Below, piece after piece: positions 1 through 6,429 of a stretch of DNA of 6,591 nucleotides (positions are counted from its first letter, which is position 1; the number at the start of each line of letters is the position of its first letter). The position numbers and the translations under genes were made by a program. This DNA comes from an uncultured beta proteobacterium (GTDB lineage Bacteria; Pseudomonadota; Gammaproteobacteria; Burkholderiales; Burkholderiaceae), in NCBI GenBank assembly GCA_903944255.1, contig CAJARE010000202.1:1-6591 (forward strand), in the 5' to 3' direction. The notes under the pieces are model-generated. The model was not told the DNA's origin and did no database searches. It worked only from the letters and a program-made list of their open reading frames with translations.

Positions 1-360
1 ATGCAAACCAGGGAATGCTGGCAGTAAAGCAGGGTGGATATTCATGAGGCGACCCTCAAAATGGCGGATAAAGCCTGGCGTTAGAATTCTCATGAAGCCA
101 GCCAAAACCACCAAATCCGCCCCTAATTCATCAATTTGCTTAATAAGGGCTGCATCAAAAGATTCTCGGGTCACATGCTCTTGATGCTCTATGGTGTACG
201 CTGGAATGCCCTGCAAGCGAGCAAATTCAAGGCCCTTAGCCGCAGAATGGTTTGCAATGACCCCAGCAAACTGGACCGGCCACTGCTCTTTTTGAGCAGT
301 TTTAACGATGGCCTCGAAATTAGATCCGCGGCCTGAGATTAAGGTGACGATTGAAAGCAT
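1..360 (-). CDS. purN: Phosphoribosylglycinamide formyltransferase (GAR transformylase), N-terminal part, cut by window edge
   Basis: PurN transfers a formyl group from 10-formyltetrahydrofolate to glycinamide ribonucleotide, the third step of cytosolic de novo purine synthesis. Reading the minus strand from the ATG at 360-358 gives 120 residues without a stop, running off the window at base 1. The start reads MLSIVTLISGRGSNFEAI, matching the family's N-terminal phosphate-binding strand and loop (SGRGSN at residues 9-14). Near the cut end, GFMRILTPGF (88-97) and NIHPALLPAFPG (107-118) are the folate/active-site region. N107 and H109 correspond to the catalytic Asn and His of the E. coli enzyme; the catalytic Asp lies beyond the window. 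Family proteins are about 210 residues, so roughly 90 are missing. An in-frame GTG at 366-364 is a possible alternative start, but the ATG gives the usual short N-terminus. No clear Shine-Dalgarno sequence precedes it. The gene is divergent from ribF. Confidence 0.96.
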   Translation of the reverse strand, partial: MLSIVTLISGRGSNFEAIVKTAQKEQWPVQFAGVIANHSAAKGLEFARLQGIPAYTIEHQEHVTRESFDAALIKQIDELGADLVVLAGFMRILTPGFIRHFEGRLMNIHPALLPAFPGLH

Positions 361-368
361 GCCCACAA

Positions 369-374
369 TATAAT
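369..374 (+). promoter_or_regulatory. Candidate sigma-70 -10 box for the ribF operon, in the divergent purN-ribF spacer
   Basis: The hexamer TATAAT at 369-374 matches the sigma-70 -10 consensus exactly and lies in the 39-bp spacer between two divergent genes. Transcription would start near 380-382, leaving a leader of about 20 nt before the ribF GTG at 400. The -35 side is weak: the nearest TTGACA-like hexamer is GTGACG at 344-349 (four of six matches) with a long 19-bp spacer, and it lies inside the purN coding sequence. There is no extended -10 TG. The call rests on one perfect hexamer in the right place. Confidence 0.5.
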
Positions 375-387
375 TGATGGCTACCCT

Positions 388-392
388 GAAAG
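388..392 (+). promoter_or_regulatory. Weak ribosome binding site supporting the ribF GTG start
   Basis: GAAAG at 388-392 sits 7 nt before the GTG at 400. It is a weak match to the anti-Shine-Dalgarno complement. The ribF frame is open upstream only back to the TGA at 352-354 and contains no ATG or other common start between 355 and 399, so the GTG is favoured despite the poor site. Confidence 0.4.
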
Positions 393-399
393 CGATTTT

Positions 400-1350
400 G
401 TGAACGTATTCCGAGGCCCCACCCAGTTTTCTGCAGGACCCGCTTGTGCCTTAACCATTGGAAATTTCGATGGCGTGCACAGGGGTCATCGCGCCCTACT
501 GAAGCATCTGGTCGATGGCGCTAAAGAAAGAGGCTTAGTTAGTTGCGTCATGACCTTTGAGCCACACCCCAAAGAGTTCTTTGCCCCTGAACAAGCTCCA
601 CCCCGCATCATGAATTTACGTGACAAACTGGCTGCACTCTCTACGATCGGAATTGATCGGGTAGTAGTAGAGCATTTCAACTCTGCTTTTGCCCGTCTTA
701 CGCCTGAGGAATTTGTTTCAGAAATCATCGTCAAGCGCCTCAATGCAAAGTGGATTTTGATAGGTGATGATTTTTGCTATGGCGCTAAACGCGCAGGAAA
801 TTTTATGAGCCTTAAAGCAGCAGGCCAAGAATATGGCTTCGAGGTCTCTAGCATCCAAACCATTCAGGATAATGGTGAGCGTATTTCTAGTTCAGCATTA
901 CGAACTGCTCTTGCAAATGGCGATATGAAGTTAGCGGAAAAATTATTAGGTAGGCCCTATGGTATTTCTGGACATGTCATTCATGGCCAGCAATTGGGCC
1001 GACAATTGGGCTTTCCTACTTTGAACTTAGCAGTAGCCAATCACCTGCATCATCGCAAGCCAGCAACTACTGGTATTTTTACAGCACAAGTCTTAGGTCT
1101 TAGTGAAAAGCCTTTAGCTGCAGTAGCCAGTCTTGGCGTTAGACCAACGGTCGAAGACCAAGGTCGCGTATTACTCGAAACCCATGTATTTGATTACCAG
1201 CAAGATGTCTATGGAAAAATTATTACTGTGGAACTACTAGAAAAAATTCGGGATGAGGCCAAGTATGAAGACCTCGAAACCCTTACTAAAGCGATTGCAT
1301 CTGATGCAGCGCATGCCAGAAATTATTTCCAGAAAAAAACTTATGTCTGA
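400..1350 (+). CDS. ribF: Bifunctional riboflavin kinase / FMN adenylyltransferase (FAD synthetase)
   Basis: RibF phosphorylates riboflavin to FMN and then adenylates FMN to FAD in the cytosol. At 316 residues it has the usual length of the bifunctional enzyme. The N-terminal adenylyltransferase domain (about 1-180) shows the nucleotidyltransferase signature GNFDGVHRGH (21-30), FEPHP (53-57), GDDFCYGAKRAG (122-133) and ISSSALRTAL (162-171). The C-terminal kinase domain (about 185-312) shows GRQLGFPTLNL (200-210), SLGVRPTV (244-251), LETHVFDY (259-266) with the likely catalytic Glu at 260, and YGKIITVELLEKIRDEAKYEDLETL within 271-295. Translation starts at GTG 400, since no ATG lies upstream in frame. 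Its stop overlaps the ileS start by 8 bp, pointing to coupled translation. It is probably the first gene of the plus-strand operon. I see no FMN riboswitch; the leader is too short to hold one. Confidence 0.97.
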   Translation: MNVFRGPTQFSAGPACALTIGNFDGVHRGHRALLKHLVDGAKERGLVSCVMTFEPHPKEFFAPEQAPPRIMNLRDKLAALSTIGIDRVVVEHFNSAFARLTPEEFVSEIIVKRLNAKWILIGDDFCYGAKRAGNFMSLKAAGQEYGFEVSSIQTIQDNGERISSSALRTALANGDMKLAEKLLGRPYGISGHVIHGQQLGRQLGFPTLNLAVANHLHHRKPATTGIFTAQVLGLSEKPLAAVASLGVRPTVEDQGRVLLETHVFDYQQDVYGKIITVELLEKIRDEAKYEDLETLTKAIASDAAHARNYFQKKTYV

Positions 1351-4204
1351 AAAAGAAAACACTTATCCCGTCAATCTACTGGATACCTCATTTGCGATGC
1401 GAGGCGATCTAGCTAAGCGCGAACCGCAATGGGTTGCCCAATGGCAAAAAAATAAGCTCTACGAAAAAATTCGTGCGGCACATGCAAATCAACCCAAGTT
1501 TATTTTGCATGATGGTCCTCCTTATGCCAACGGCGATATTCATATTGGTCATGCAGTCAACAAGATTCTTAAAGACATGATTGTGAAGTCACGCTGGCTA
1601 ATGGGATTTGATGCAGTCTTTGTGCCAGGCTGGGACTGTCATGGCATGCCAATTGAAATTCAAATAGAAAAAGAATTTGGTAAAAATTTACCAACTGCAG
1701 AAGTACAAGCAAAAGCACGCGCATATGCTCTAGTTCAAGTTGAAAAGCAGAAAAAAGATTTTGAGCGCTTAGGTGTATTGGGAGATTGGAATAATCCTTA
1801 CCTGACCATGAGCTACCGTAATGAAGCTGATGAAATTCGTGCGCTCAGCAAGATCTGGGAGAAGGGTTATGTCTTCCGTGGATTAAAACCTGTGAACTGG
1901 TGTTTTGATTGTGGCTCTGCATTAGCTGAGGCTGAGGTTGAGTATCAGGATAAGACCGACCCAACGGTCGATGTAGGTTTTGCATTTGATGATGCTCAGC
2001 GTCCTGCCCTAGCAAAAGCATTTGGCTTGCCTGAGCTGCCGAATAAGCCTGGCCAGATTGTGATCTGGACCACGACCCCTTGGACTATTCCAGCCAACCA
2101 GGCATTGAACGTTCATCCCGAGCTCACTTACGCACTGGTGGATGTGAGTGATAAGTTACTCATCTTGGCAAAAGATCGGGTTGAAACTTGCTTACAAGAC
2201 TACGGCCTAGAAGGCAAAGTCATTGCTACTTGCCTGGGCGCACAACTTGCGAATATTTCTTTCTGGCATCCGCTTGCGCCATTGCATGATGGGTATAAAC
2301 GTCTGTCACCAATTTATCCTGCTGAGTATGTCACCTTAGATACCGGTACAGGAGTTGTTCACTCAGCACCTGCTTATGGCGAAGAAGACTTTAAGTCCTG
2401 CAAAGCCAATCAACTTGATGACAAGGACATTCTGAATCCTGTGATGGGTAACGGGGTGTATGCCTCCTGGCTTCCACTCTTTGCAAACGAGTACATCTGG
2501 AAAGCAAATCCTAAAATTGTCGAGGCAATGCGCGAGGCTGGTAGTTTGTTACAAGACAAAACCTACACCCACTCCTATATGCATTGCTGGCGCCATAAGT
2601 CGCCTATCATTTACCGCGCAACCTCACAGTGGTTTGCGAGCATGGATAAGAAACCATCGGACGGTAACCCAACGCTGCGTGAAACAGCCTTAAAGGGTAT
2701 CGAGAACACTGAGTTTTTCCCAGCCTGGGGAAAGCAACGTTTAAACAGCATGATTATCAATCGCCCTGACTGGACCTTGTCACGCCAACGCCAATGGGGT
2801 GTGCCCATGGCCTTCTTTGTTCATAAAGAAAGTGGAGAGCCACATCCTCGCACTGCCCAACTCCTAGAGGAAGTCGCTAAACGAGTTGAAAAAGGAGGTA
2901 TCGAGGCCTGGCAGAAATTAGAAGTAGCTGAGTTATTAGGTGATGAAGCATCTCAGTATGAAAAAAACCGTGACACCTTGGACGTTTGGTTTGATTCAGG
3001 CACAACTCACTGGCATGTCATTCGTGGATCACATCGTGATGAGCTATTAACTGCGCAAGCGCAAACCTCGGATGGTCGTTGGGCTGATTTGTATTTAGAG
3101 GGCTCTGACCAGCATCGCGGTTGGTTTCATTCTTCACTATTAACTGGCGCTATGCTCGATGGCAAGCCTCCTTATAAGGCTTTATTGACGCATGGCTTCA
3201 CGGTCGATGGCCAAGGTCGCAAGATGAGCAAGTCTGTAGGTAACGTGATTGCTCCACAACAAGTAGCTGATAAGCTCGGCGCAGAAATTATTCGTCTCTG
3301 GGTAGCTTCAACCGATTACTCAGGCGAAATGACGATCTCTGATGAGATCCTCAAACGCGTGACTGAAAGTTATCGCCGTATTCGCAATACATTGCGCTTT
3401 TTATTAGCCAATCTCTCCGACTTTGATCCTAGTAAGCACAGCATGCCAGCCGATCAATGGCTAGAAATTGATCGCTATGCTGTAGCGCTCGCCAATCAAT
3501 TACAAAGTGATGTCAAAGCCCATTACCAAGCATATGAATTCCAACCAGCAGTTGCACGTATGCTCACATTCTGCTCGGAAGATTTAGGTGGTTTCTATCT
3601 TGATATTTTGAAAGACCGTCTCTATACCAGCGCCCCGGATTCAGCTGATCGGCGGGCTGCACAGAACGCACTATTTCATATTACCCGTAACCTCCTGAAA
3701 TGGTTATCACCTTTCCTTTCTTTTACTGCAGAAGAAGCATGGCAATCATTCCCTCATGGTTCAAATGAAACTGCTAAAGACTCTATCTTTATGGAAGAGT
3801 TTGGGCAACTCCCTGCAATCATGAATGCTGATGAATTACTGGCGAAATGGAATCGCATTCGCGAAATCCGTTCAGAGGTGACAAAAGCAATTGAGCTCGA
3901 GCGTGAAGCGGGTCATGTAGGCTCCTCTTTACAGGCCGAATTGACGATCAAGGTAGGAGATGTTGATTTTGCAATCTTGCATTCACTAGAAGACGATTTA
4001 CGCTTTGTAACCATTACTTCTAGCGCCAATATTGAGCTCAGTAATGATGGCTTAGAAGTACTTGTTCGCAGCAGCCAATATCGGAAATGTGGACGCTGCT
4101 GGCACCACACTGCTGATGTAGGAAGCAATACTGAGCATCCAGACTTGTGTGGTCGATGCATTGGTAATGTATTTGGTGATGGCGATCACCGCCTATTTGC
4201 TTAA
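1343..4204 (+). CDS. ileS: Isoleucyl-tRNA synthetase (class I, editing-competent, zinc-binding C-terminus)
   Basis: IleS charges tRNA-Ile with isoleucine in the cytosol and hydrolyses mischarged valine. From ATG 1343 the protein has 953 residues (E. coli 938). The Rossmann catalytic core carries HDGPPYANG (56-64), HIGH (67-70), GWDCHGMPIE, SRQRQWGVP (480-488), DTLDVWFDSG (544-553), LEGSDQHRGWF (585-595) and KMSKS (627-631). The inserted editing domain retains T243-T245, N252, H340 and D349, equivalent to E. coli T241-T243, N250, H333 and D342, so proofreading should work. The C-terminus has two CxxC pairs (C916/C919 and C936/C939), the zinc site of bacterial type IleS. An earlier in-frame ATG at 1253 would add 30 residues lying wholly inside ribF and is not credible; MSEKENTYPVNLLDTSF is a normal start. 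The ATG overlaps the end of ribF by 8 bp with only an A-rich, poor Shine-Dalgarno region, consistent with coupling. No T-box is present. Confidence 0.98.
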   Translation: MSEKENTYPVNLLDTSFAMRGDLAKREPQWVAQWQKNKLYEKIRAAHANQPKFILHDGPPYANGDIHIGHAVNKILKDMIVKSRWLMGFDAVFVPGWDCHGMPIEIQIEKEFGKNLPTAEVQAKARAYALVQVEKQKKDFERLGVLGDWNNPYLTMSYRNEADEIRALSKIWEKGYVFRGLKPVNWCFDCGSALAEAEVEYQDKTDPTVDVGFAFDDAQRPALAKAFGLPELPNKPGQIVIWTTTPWTIPANQALNVHPELTYALVDVSDKLLILAKDRVETCLQDYGLEGKVIATCLGAQLANISFWHPLAPLHDGYKRLSPIYPAEYVTLDTGTGVVHSAPAYGEEDFKSCKANQLDDKDILNPVMGNGVYASWLPLFANEYIWKANPKIVEAMREAGSLLQDKTYTHSYMHCWRHKSPIIYRATSQWFASMDKKPSDGNPTLRETALKGIENTEFFPAWGKQRLNSMIINRPDWTLSRQRQWGVPMAFFVHKESGEPHPRTAQLLEEVAKRVEKGGIEAWQKLEVAELLGDEASQYEKNRDTLDVWFDSGTTHWHVIRGSHRDELLTAQAQTSDGRWADLYLEGSDQHRGWFHSSLLTGAMLDGKPPYKALLTHGFTVDGQGRKMSKSVGNVIAPQQVADKLGAEIIRLWVASTDYSGEMTISDEILKRVTESYRRIRNTLRFLLANLSDFDPSKHSMPADQWLEIDRYAVALANQLQSDVKAHYQAYEFQPAVARMLTFCSEDLGGFYLDILKDRLYTSAPDSADRRAAQNALFHITRNLLKWLSPFLSFTAEEAWQSFPHGSNETAKDSIFMEEFGQLPAIMNADELLAKWNRIREIRSEVTKAIELEREAGHVGSSLQAELTIKVGDVDFAILHSLEDDLRFVTITSSANIELSNDGLEVLVRSSQYRKCGRCWHHTADVGSNTEHPDLCGRCIGNVFGDGDHRLFA

Positions 4205-4219
4205 GTACTAGACTATTTC

Positions 4220-4708
4220 ATGAGCCTATCATTTCTCCGCTATTTAGCAATCGCCGTCATTGTTCTTTTGCTTGATCAGCTCAGCAAATGGTCAGCACTC
4301 AGTAATCTAAAAATTGGAGTACCAGAACCAGTGCTTCCGTTTTTCAACTGGCTACTACTATTTAATCCAGGCGCTGCCTTTTCATTTTTGGCACAAAGTT
4401 CAGGTTGGCAACGCTGGTTTTTCACCGTCATCGGAATTGCAGCAGCAATTTATATTATTTGGCTGCTATACAAAAACCAAACGGATAAATTACTCTGCTT
4501 TGCTTTAAGCCTCATTTTGGGTGGAGCAATCGGTAATGTATTGGATCGCATTATGTATGGTGCAGTAGTCGACTTTATTGACTTACATTATGGTAACTGG
4601 CACTGGCCCGCATTTAATATTGCCGATAGTGCCATTTGTATAGGAGCCGCCCTCATTATTTGGGGTGAATTACGTAAGTCATTTGGCAAATCATCTCAAT
4701 CCCAGTAA
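4220..4708 (+). CDS. lspA: Lipoprotein signal peptidase (signal peptidase II), inner membrane aspartic protease
   Basis: LspA cleaves the signal peptide of diacylglyceryl-modified prolipoproteins just before the lipidated Cys, in the inner membrane. The 162-residue length is typical. Four hydrophobic segments are visible at about 6-24, 66-84, 91-109 and 131-150. Conserved signatures are LLLDQLSK (17-24), FNPGAAFSFL (48-57), GGAIGNVLDR (101-110), VVDFID (116-121) and AFNIADSA (131-138). D118 and D136 correspond to the catalytic pair D124/D143 of the Pseudomonas aeruginosa enzyme; N49, N106, R110 and N133 also match its conserved polar residues. It follows ileS by 15 bp, the ileS-lspA pairing being widespread in proteobacteria. 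No good Shine-Dalgarno sequence precedes the ATG, so translation may depend on ribosomes finishing ileS. Confidence 0.97.
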   Translation: MSLSFLRYLAIAVIVLLLDQLSKWSALSNLKIGVPEPVLPFFNWLLLFNPGAAFSFLAQSSGWQRWFFTVIGIAAAIYIIWLLYKNQTDKLLCFALSLILGGAIGNVLDRIMYGAVVDFIDLHYGNWHWPAFNIADSAICIGAALIIWGELRKSFGKSSQSQ

Positions 4709-4717
4709 GCTGGCGCC

Positions 4718-5929
4718 ATGCAATCACTTTTAAATAAAAAACTTGTTCTCGGAATCTCAGGCGGTATTGCTGCCTATAAGGCTCCTGAGCTTGCACGCCA
4801 GTTAATGCAAGAAGGTGCTTCGGTTCAAGTTGTGATGACAGAAGCAGCGGGACAGTTTGTGACGGCCGTCACCATGCAAGCTATTACTGGTAATCCGGTC
4901 TATACAAGCCAGTGGGATAACAGCATCCCCAATAATATGGCCCACATTGAATTATCTAGAGCTGCGGATGCGATTTTGATTGCTCCAGCAAGTGCAGATC
5001 TTATGGCAAAGCTTTCTCTTGGTTTGGCCGATGATTTACTAAGCACCCTATGTCTTGCAAGAGATTGTCCTTTGCTGCTTGCGCCGGCAATGAATAAACA
5101 GATGTGGGAACATGCAGCTACACAGCGAAGCGCCCAACGTCTTCATCAAGATGGCGTTAGCTTACTTGGTCCAGCAAGTGGCTTTCAGGCATGTGGTGAG
5201 ATTGGTATGGGTAGAATGCTTGAGCCCACTGAAATATGCGAGCAAGTAGTTGCCTTCTTCCAAAAAAAGATACTTGCCGGTAAAAAAGTATTGATTACTG
5301 CTGGCCCTACTTTTGAAGCAATTGATCCTGTTCGCGGAATTACCAATCACAGTTCTGGAAAAATGGGTTTTGCGATTGCACGTGCAGCGCTTGAAGCTGG
5401 CGCAGACGTCCACCTCATTGCTGGCCCTTGTGACCTAGAGACACCTCTTGCTGCTACCGGAAAAATCACTCGCACCGATATCACTAGCGCAAAGCAAATG
5501 CATGCAGCGGCACTGCAATCGACTGATAACGATATCTTTTTTGCTGTAGCTGCGGTAGCAGACTGGGGAATTGAAAAGCCCGCAAAAGACAAGATCAAAC
5601 GCCAAAGTGGAAAAGCCCCAGCATTAGAGTTTGTTCCTAATCCAGATATCCTTCTCGATATTGCAAAAACAGTAAAGACTAAGGGCGGCAAGCCATATCC
5701 ATACTGTGTCGGGTTTGCAGCTGAGTCCAGCAATCTAGAGTTGCATGCTGATGAGAAACGCAAGCGTAAGGGTATCCCGATGATTGTGGGCAATATTGGG
5801 CCCGATACCTTTGGCAGCGATCTAAATCAATTACTTGTCATCGATGCACAGGGTAGTAAAAAACTAGCAAATGCTGAAAAAATTCAGCTTGCAAGACAAC
5901 TCATTGCACTTGTTGCGAAAAAAATCTAA
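4718..5929 (+). CDS. coaBC: Bifunctional phosphopantothenoylcysteine decarboxylase / phosphopantothenate-cysteine ligase
   Basis: CoaBC performs two consecutive steps of coenzyme A synthesis: CoaB joins cysteine to 4'-phosphopantothenate using CTP, then FMN-dependent CoaC decarboxylates the product to 4'-phosphopantetheine. The 403-residue length fits the fused enzyme. The flavoprotein CoaC domain (about 1-185) shows GISGGIAAYK (12-21), catalytic H76 in AHIELSR, PAMNKQMW (123-130) with N126, and C159 in ACGEIGMGRM; these match H75, N125 and C158 of E. coli. The CoaB domain (about 188-403) shows VLITAGPTFEAIDPVRGITN (191-210), HSSGKMG (211-217), AAVADW (278-283), DKIKR (291-295) with the CTP-site Lys, VPNPDIL (306-312) and GFAAES (332-337). 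It begins 9 bp after lspA without a recognisable Shine-Dalgarno sequence. The older name is dfp. The FMN it needs is made by RibF, encoded upstream in the same run. Confidence 0.97.
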   Translation: MQSLLNKKLVLGISGGIAAYKAPELARQLMQEGASVQVVMTEAAGQFVTAVTMQAITGNPVYTSQWDNSIPNNMAHIELSRAADAILIAPASADLMAKLSLGLADDLLSTLCLARDCPLLLAPAMNKQMWEHAATQRSAQRLHQDGVSLLGPASGFQACGEIGMGRMLEPTEICEQVVAFFQKKILAGKKVLITAGPTFEAIDPVRGITNHSSGKMGFAIARAALEAGADVHLIAGPCDLETPLAATGKITRTDITSAKQMHAAALQSTDNDIFFAVAAVADWGIEKPAKDKIKRQSGKAPALEFVPNPDILLDIAKTVKTKGGKPYPYCVGFAAESSNLELHADEKRKRKGIPMIVGNIGPDTFGSDLNQLLVIDAQGSKKLANAEKIQLARQLIALVAKKI

Positions 5930-5978
5930 ATAAAAATACCGTCTTTACCGTTTCCCCTTACTCGCTTTAGGACATCTC
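5930..5978 (+). other. Intergenic gap between coaBC and dut, longest in the plus-strand run
   Basis: This 49-bp gap holds an A-rich start, then the 6-bp direct repeat TACCGT at 5937-5942 and 5946-5951 (9-bp period), then a pyrimidine-rich stretch and the dut ribosome binding site. I see no inverted repeat followed by a T run, so no intrinsic terminator. A weak promoter-like pair overlaps the coaBC end (TTGCAC at 5904-5909, 17-bp spacer, TAAATA at 5927-5932), but the second hexamer matches the consensus at only three positions. The gap most likely leaves dut inside the operon. Confidence 0.4.
5969..5972 (+). promoter_or_regulatory. Ribosome binding site of dut
   Basis: AGGA at 5969-5972 lies 6 nt before the ATG at 5979. 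This is the clearest Shine-Dalgarno match in the window and fixes the dut start. It contrasts with the poor sites before ileS, lspA and coaBC and fits dut having the largest upstream gap and starting translation on its own. Confidence 0.7.
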
Positions 5979-6428
5979 ATGCAATCTTTACAAGTCAAAA
6001 TTCTGGATGAACGGATGCGCGATCAACTGCCTACTTATGGCACACCAGGAAGTGCTGGCCTAGATCTTCGAGCATGTATTGATGAAACGATTGAAATTGG
6101 GCCAGGTCAAACTATCCTAGTTCCAACTGGTTTGTCGATTTATGTTGAAGATCCACGTTATGCAGCATTTATTTTGCCCCGCTCAGGACTGGGTCATAAG
6201 CATGGCATCGTACTCGGCAATTTAGTTGGTCTGATTGACTCTGACTACCAGGGACAACTCATGGTCAGCACTTGGAATCGCGGGTCTATCCCATTCAAAC
6301 TTGAACCCATGGAGCGCTTAGCCCAACTCGTCGTAATGCCTGTACTACAAGTAGAACTCAAAGTTGTTGAAGAATTTACTGAAAGTAGTCGCGGAAGTGG
6401 TGGCTTTGGCAGCACTGGTAGAGCTTAA
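5979..6428 (+). CDS. dut: Deoxyuridine 5'-triphosphate nucleotidohydrolase (trimeric dUTPase)
   Basis: Dut hydrolyses dUTP to dUMP and pyrophosphate, keeping uracil out of DNA and supplying the thymidylate synthase substrate. The 149-residue length is normal (E. coli 151-152). All five motifs of the homotrimeric all-beta family are present: motif 1 PGSAGLDLRA (23-32), motif 2 PRSGLGHKHGI (67-77), motif 3 GNLVGLIDSDYQG (80-92) with D87 as the likely water-activating Asp (E. coli D90), motif 4 MERLAQLVVMPV (111-122) and the P-loop-like motif 5 RGSGGFGSTGR (138-148) with F143 stacking on the uracil. The enzyme is complete and should be active. It follows coaBC, a conserved pairing in proteobacteria, and is followed after one base by an exported protein. 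Confidence 0.98.
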   Translation: MQSLQVKILDERMRDQLPTYGTPGSAGLDLRACIDETIEIGPGQTILVPTGLSIYVEDPRYAAFILPRSGLGHKHGIVLGNLVGLIDSDYQGQLMVSTWNRGSIPFKLEPMERLAQLVVMPVLQVELKVVEEFTESSRGSGGFGSTGRA

Positions 6429-6429
6429 T

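Noticed and set aside
136..336. A 66-codon plus-strand open frame
   Set aside because: It lies entirely antisense to purN, whose minus-strand translation has clear family motifs. It resembles no known protein and is a shadow frame.
361..399. Possible FMN riboswitch ahead of ribF
   Set aside because: The spacer is only 39 bp, far too short for an FMN (RFN) aptamer, and none of the conserved aptamer segments is visible.
991..1011. CAATTGGGC repeated with a 12-bp period in ribF
   Set aside because: It encodes QLGRQLG, part of the conserved riboflavin kinase motif before GFPT. It is a chance duplication within a constrained motif, not a repeat element.
3913..4161. An 82-codon minus-strand open frame at the 3' end of ileS
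   Set aside because: It is antisense to the IleS zinc-binding C-terminus, with no start signal or recognisable motif.
4202..4219. Possible promoter or terminator between ileS and lspA
   Set aside because: The 15-bp gap after the stop has no inverted repeat or T run and no credible pair of -35/-10 hexamers.
5347..5793. A 148-codon minus-strand open frame inside coaBC
   Set aside because: Although long, it is antisense to the conserved CoaB domain. Its translation is Ser/Ala/Arg-rich low-complexity sequence, typical of the opposite strand of a conserved gene.
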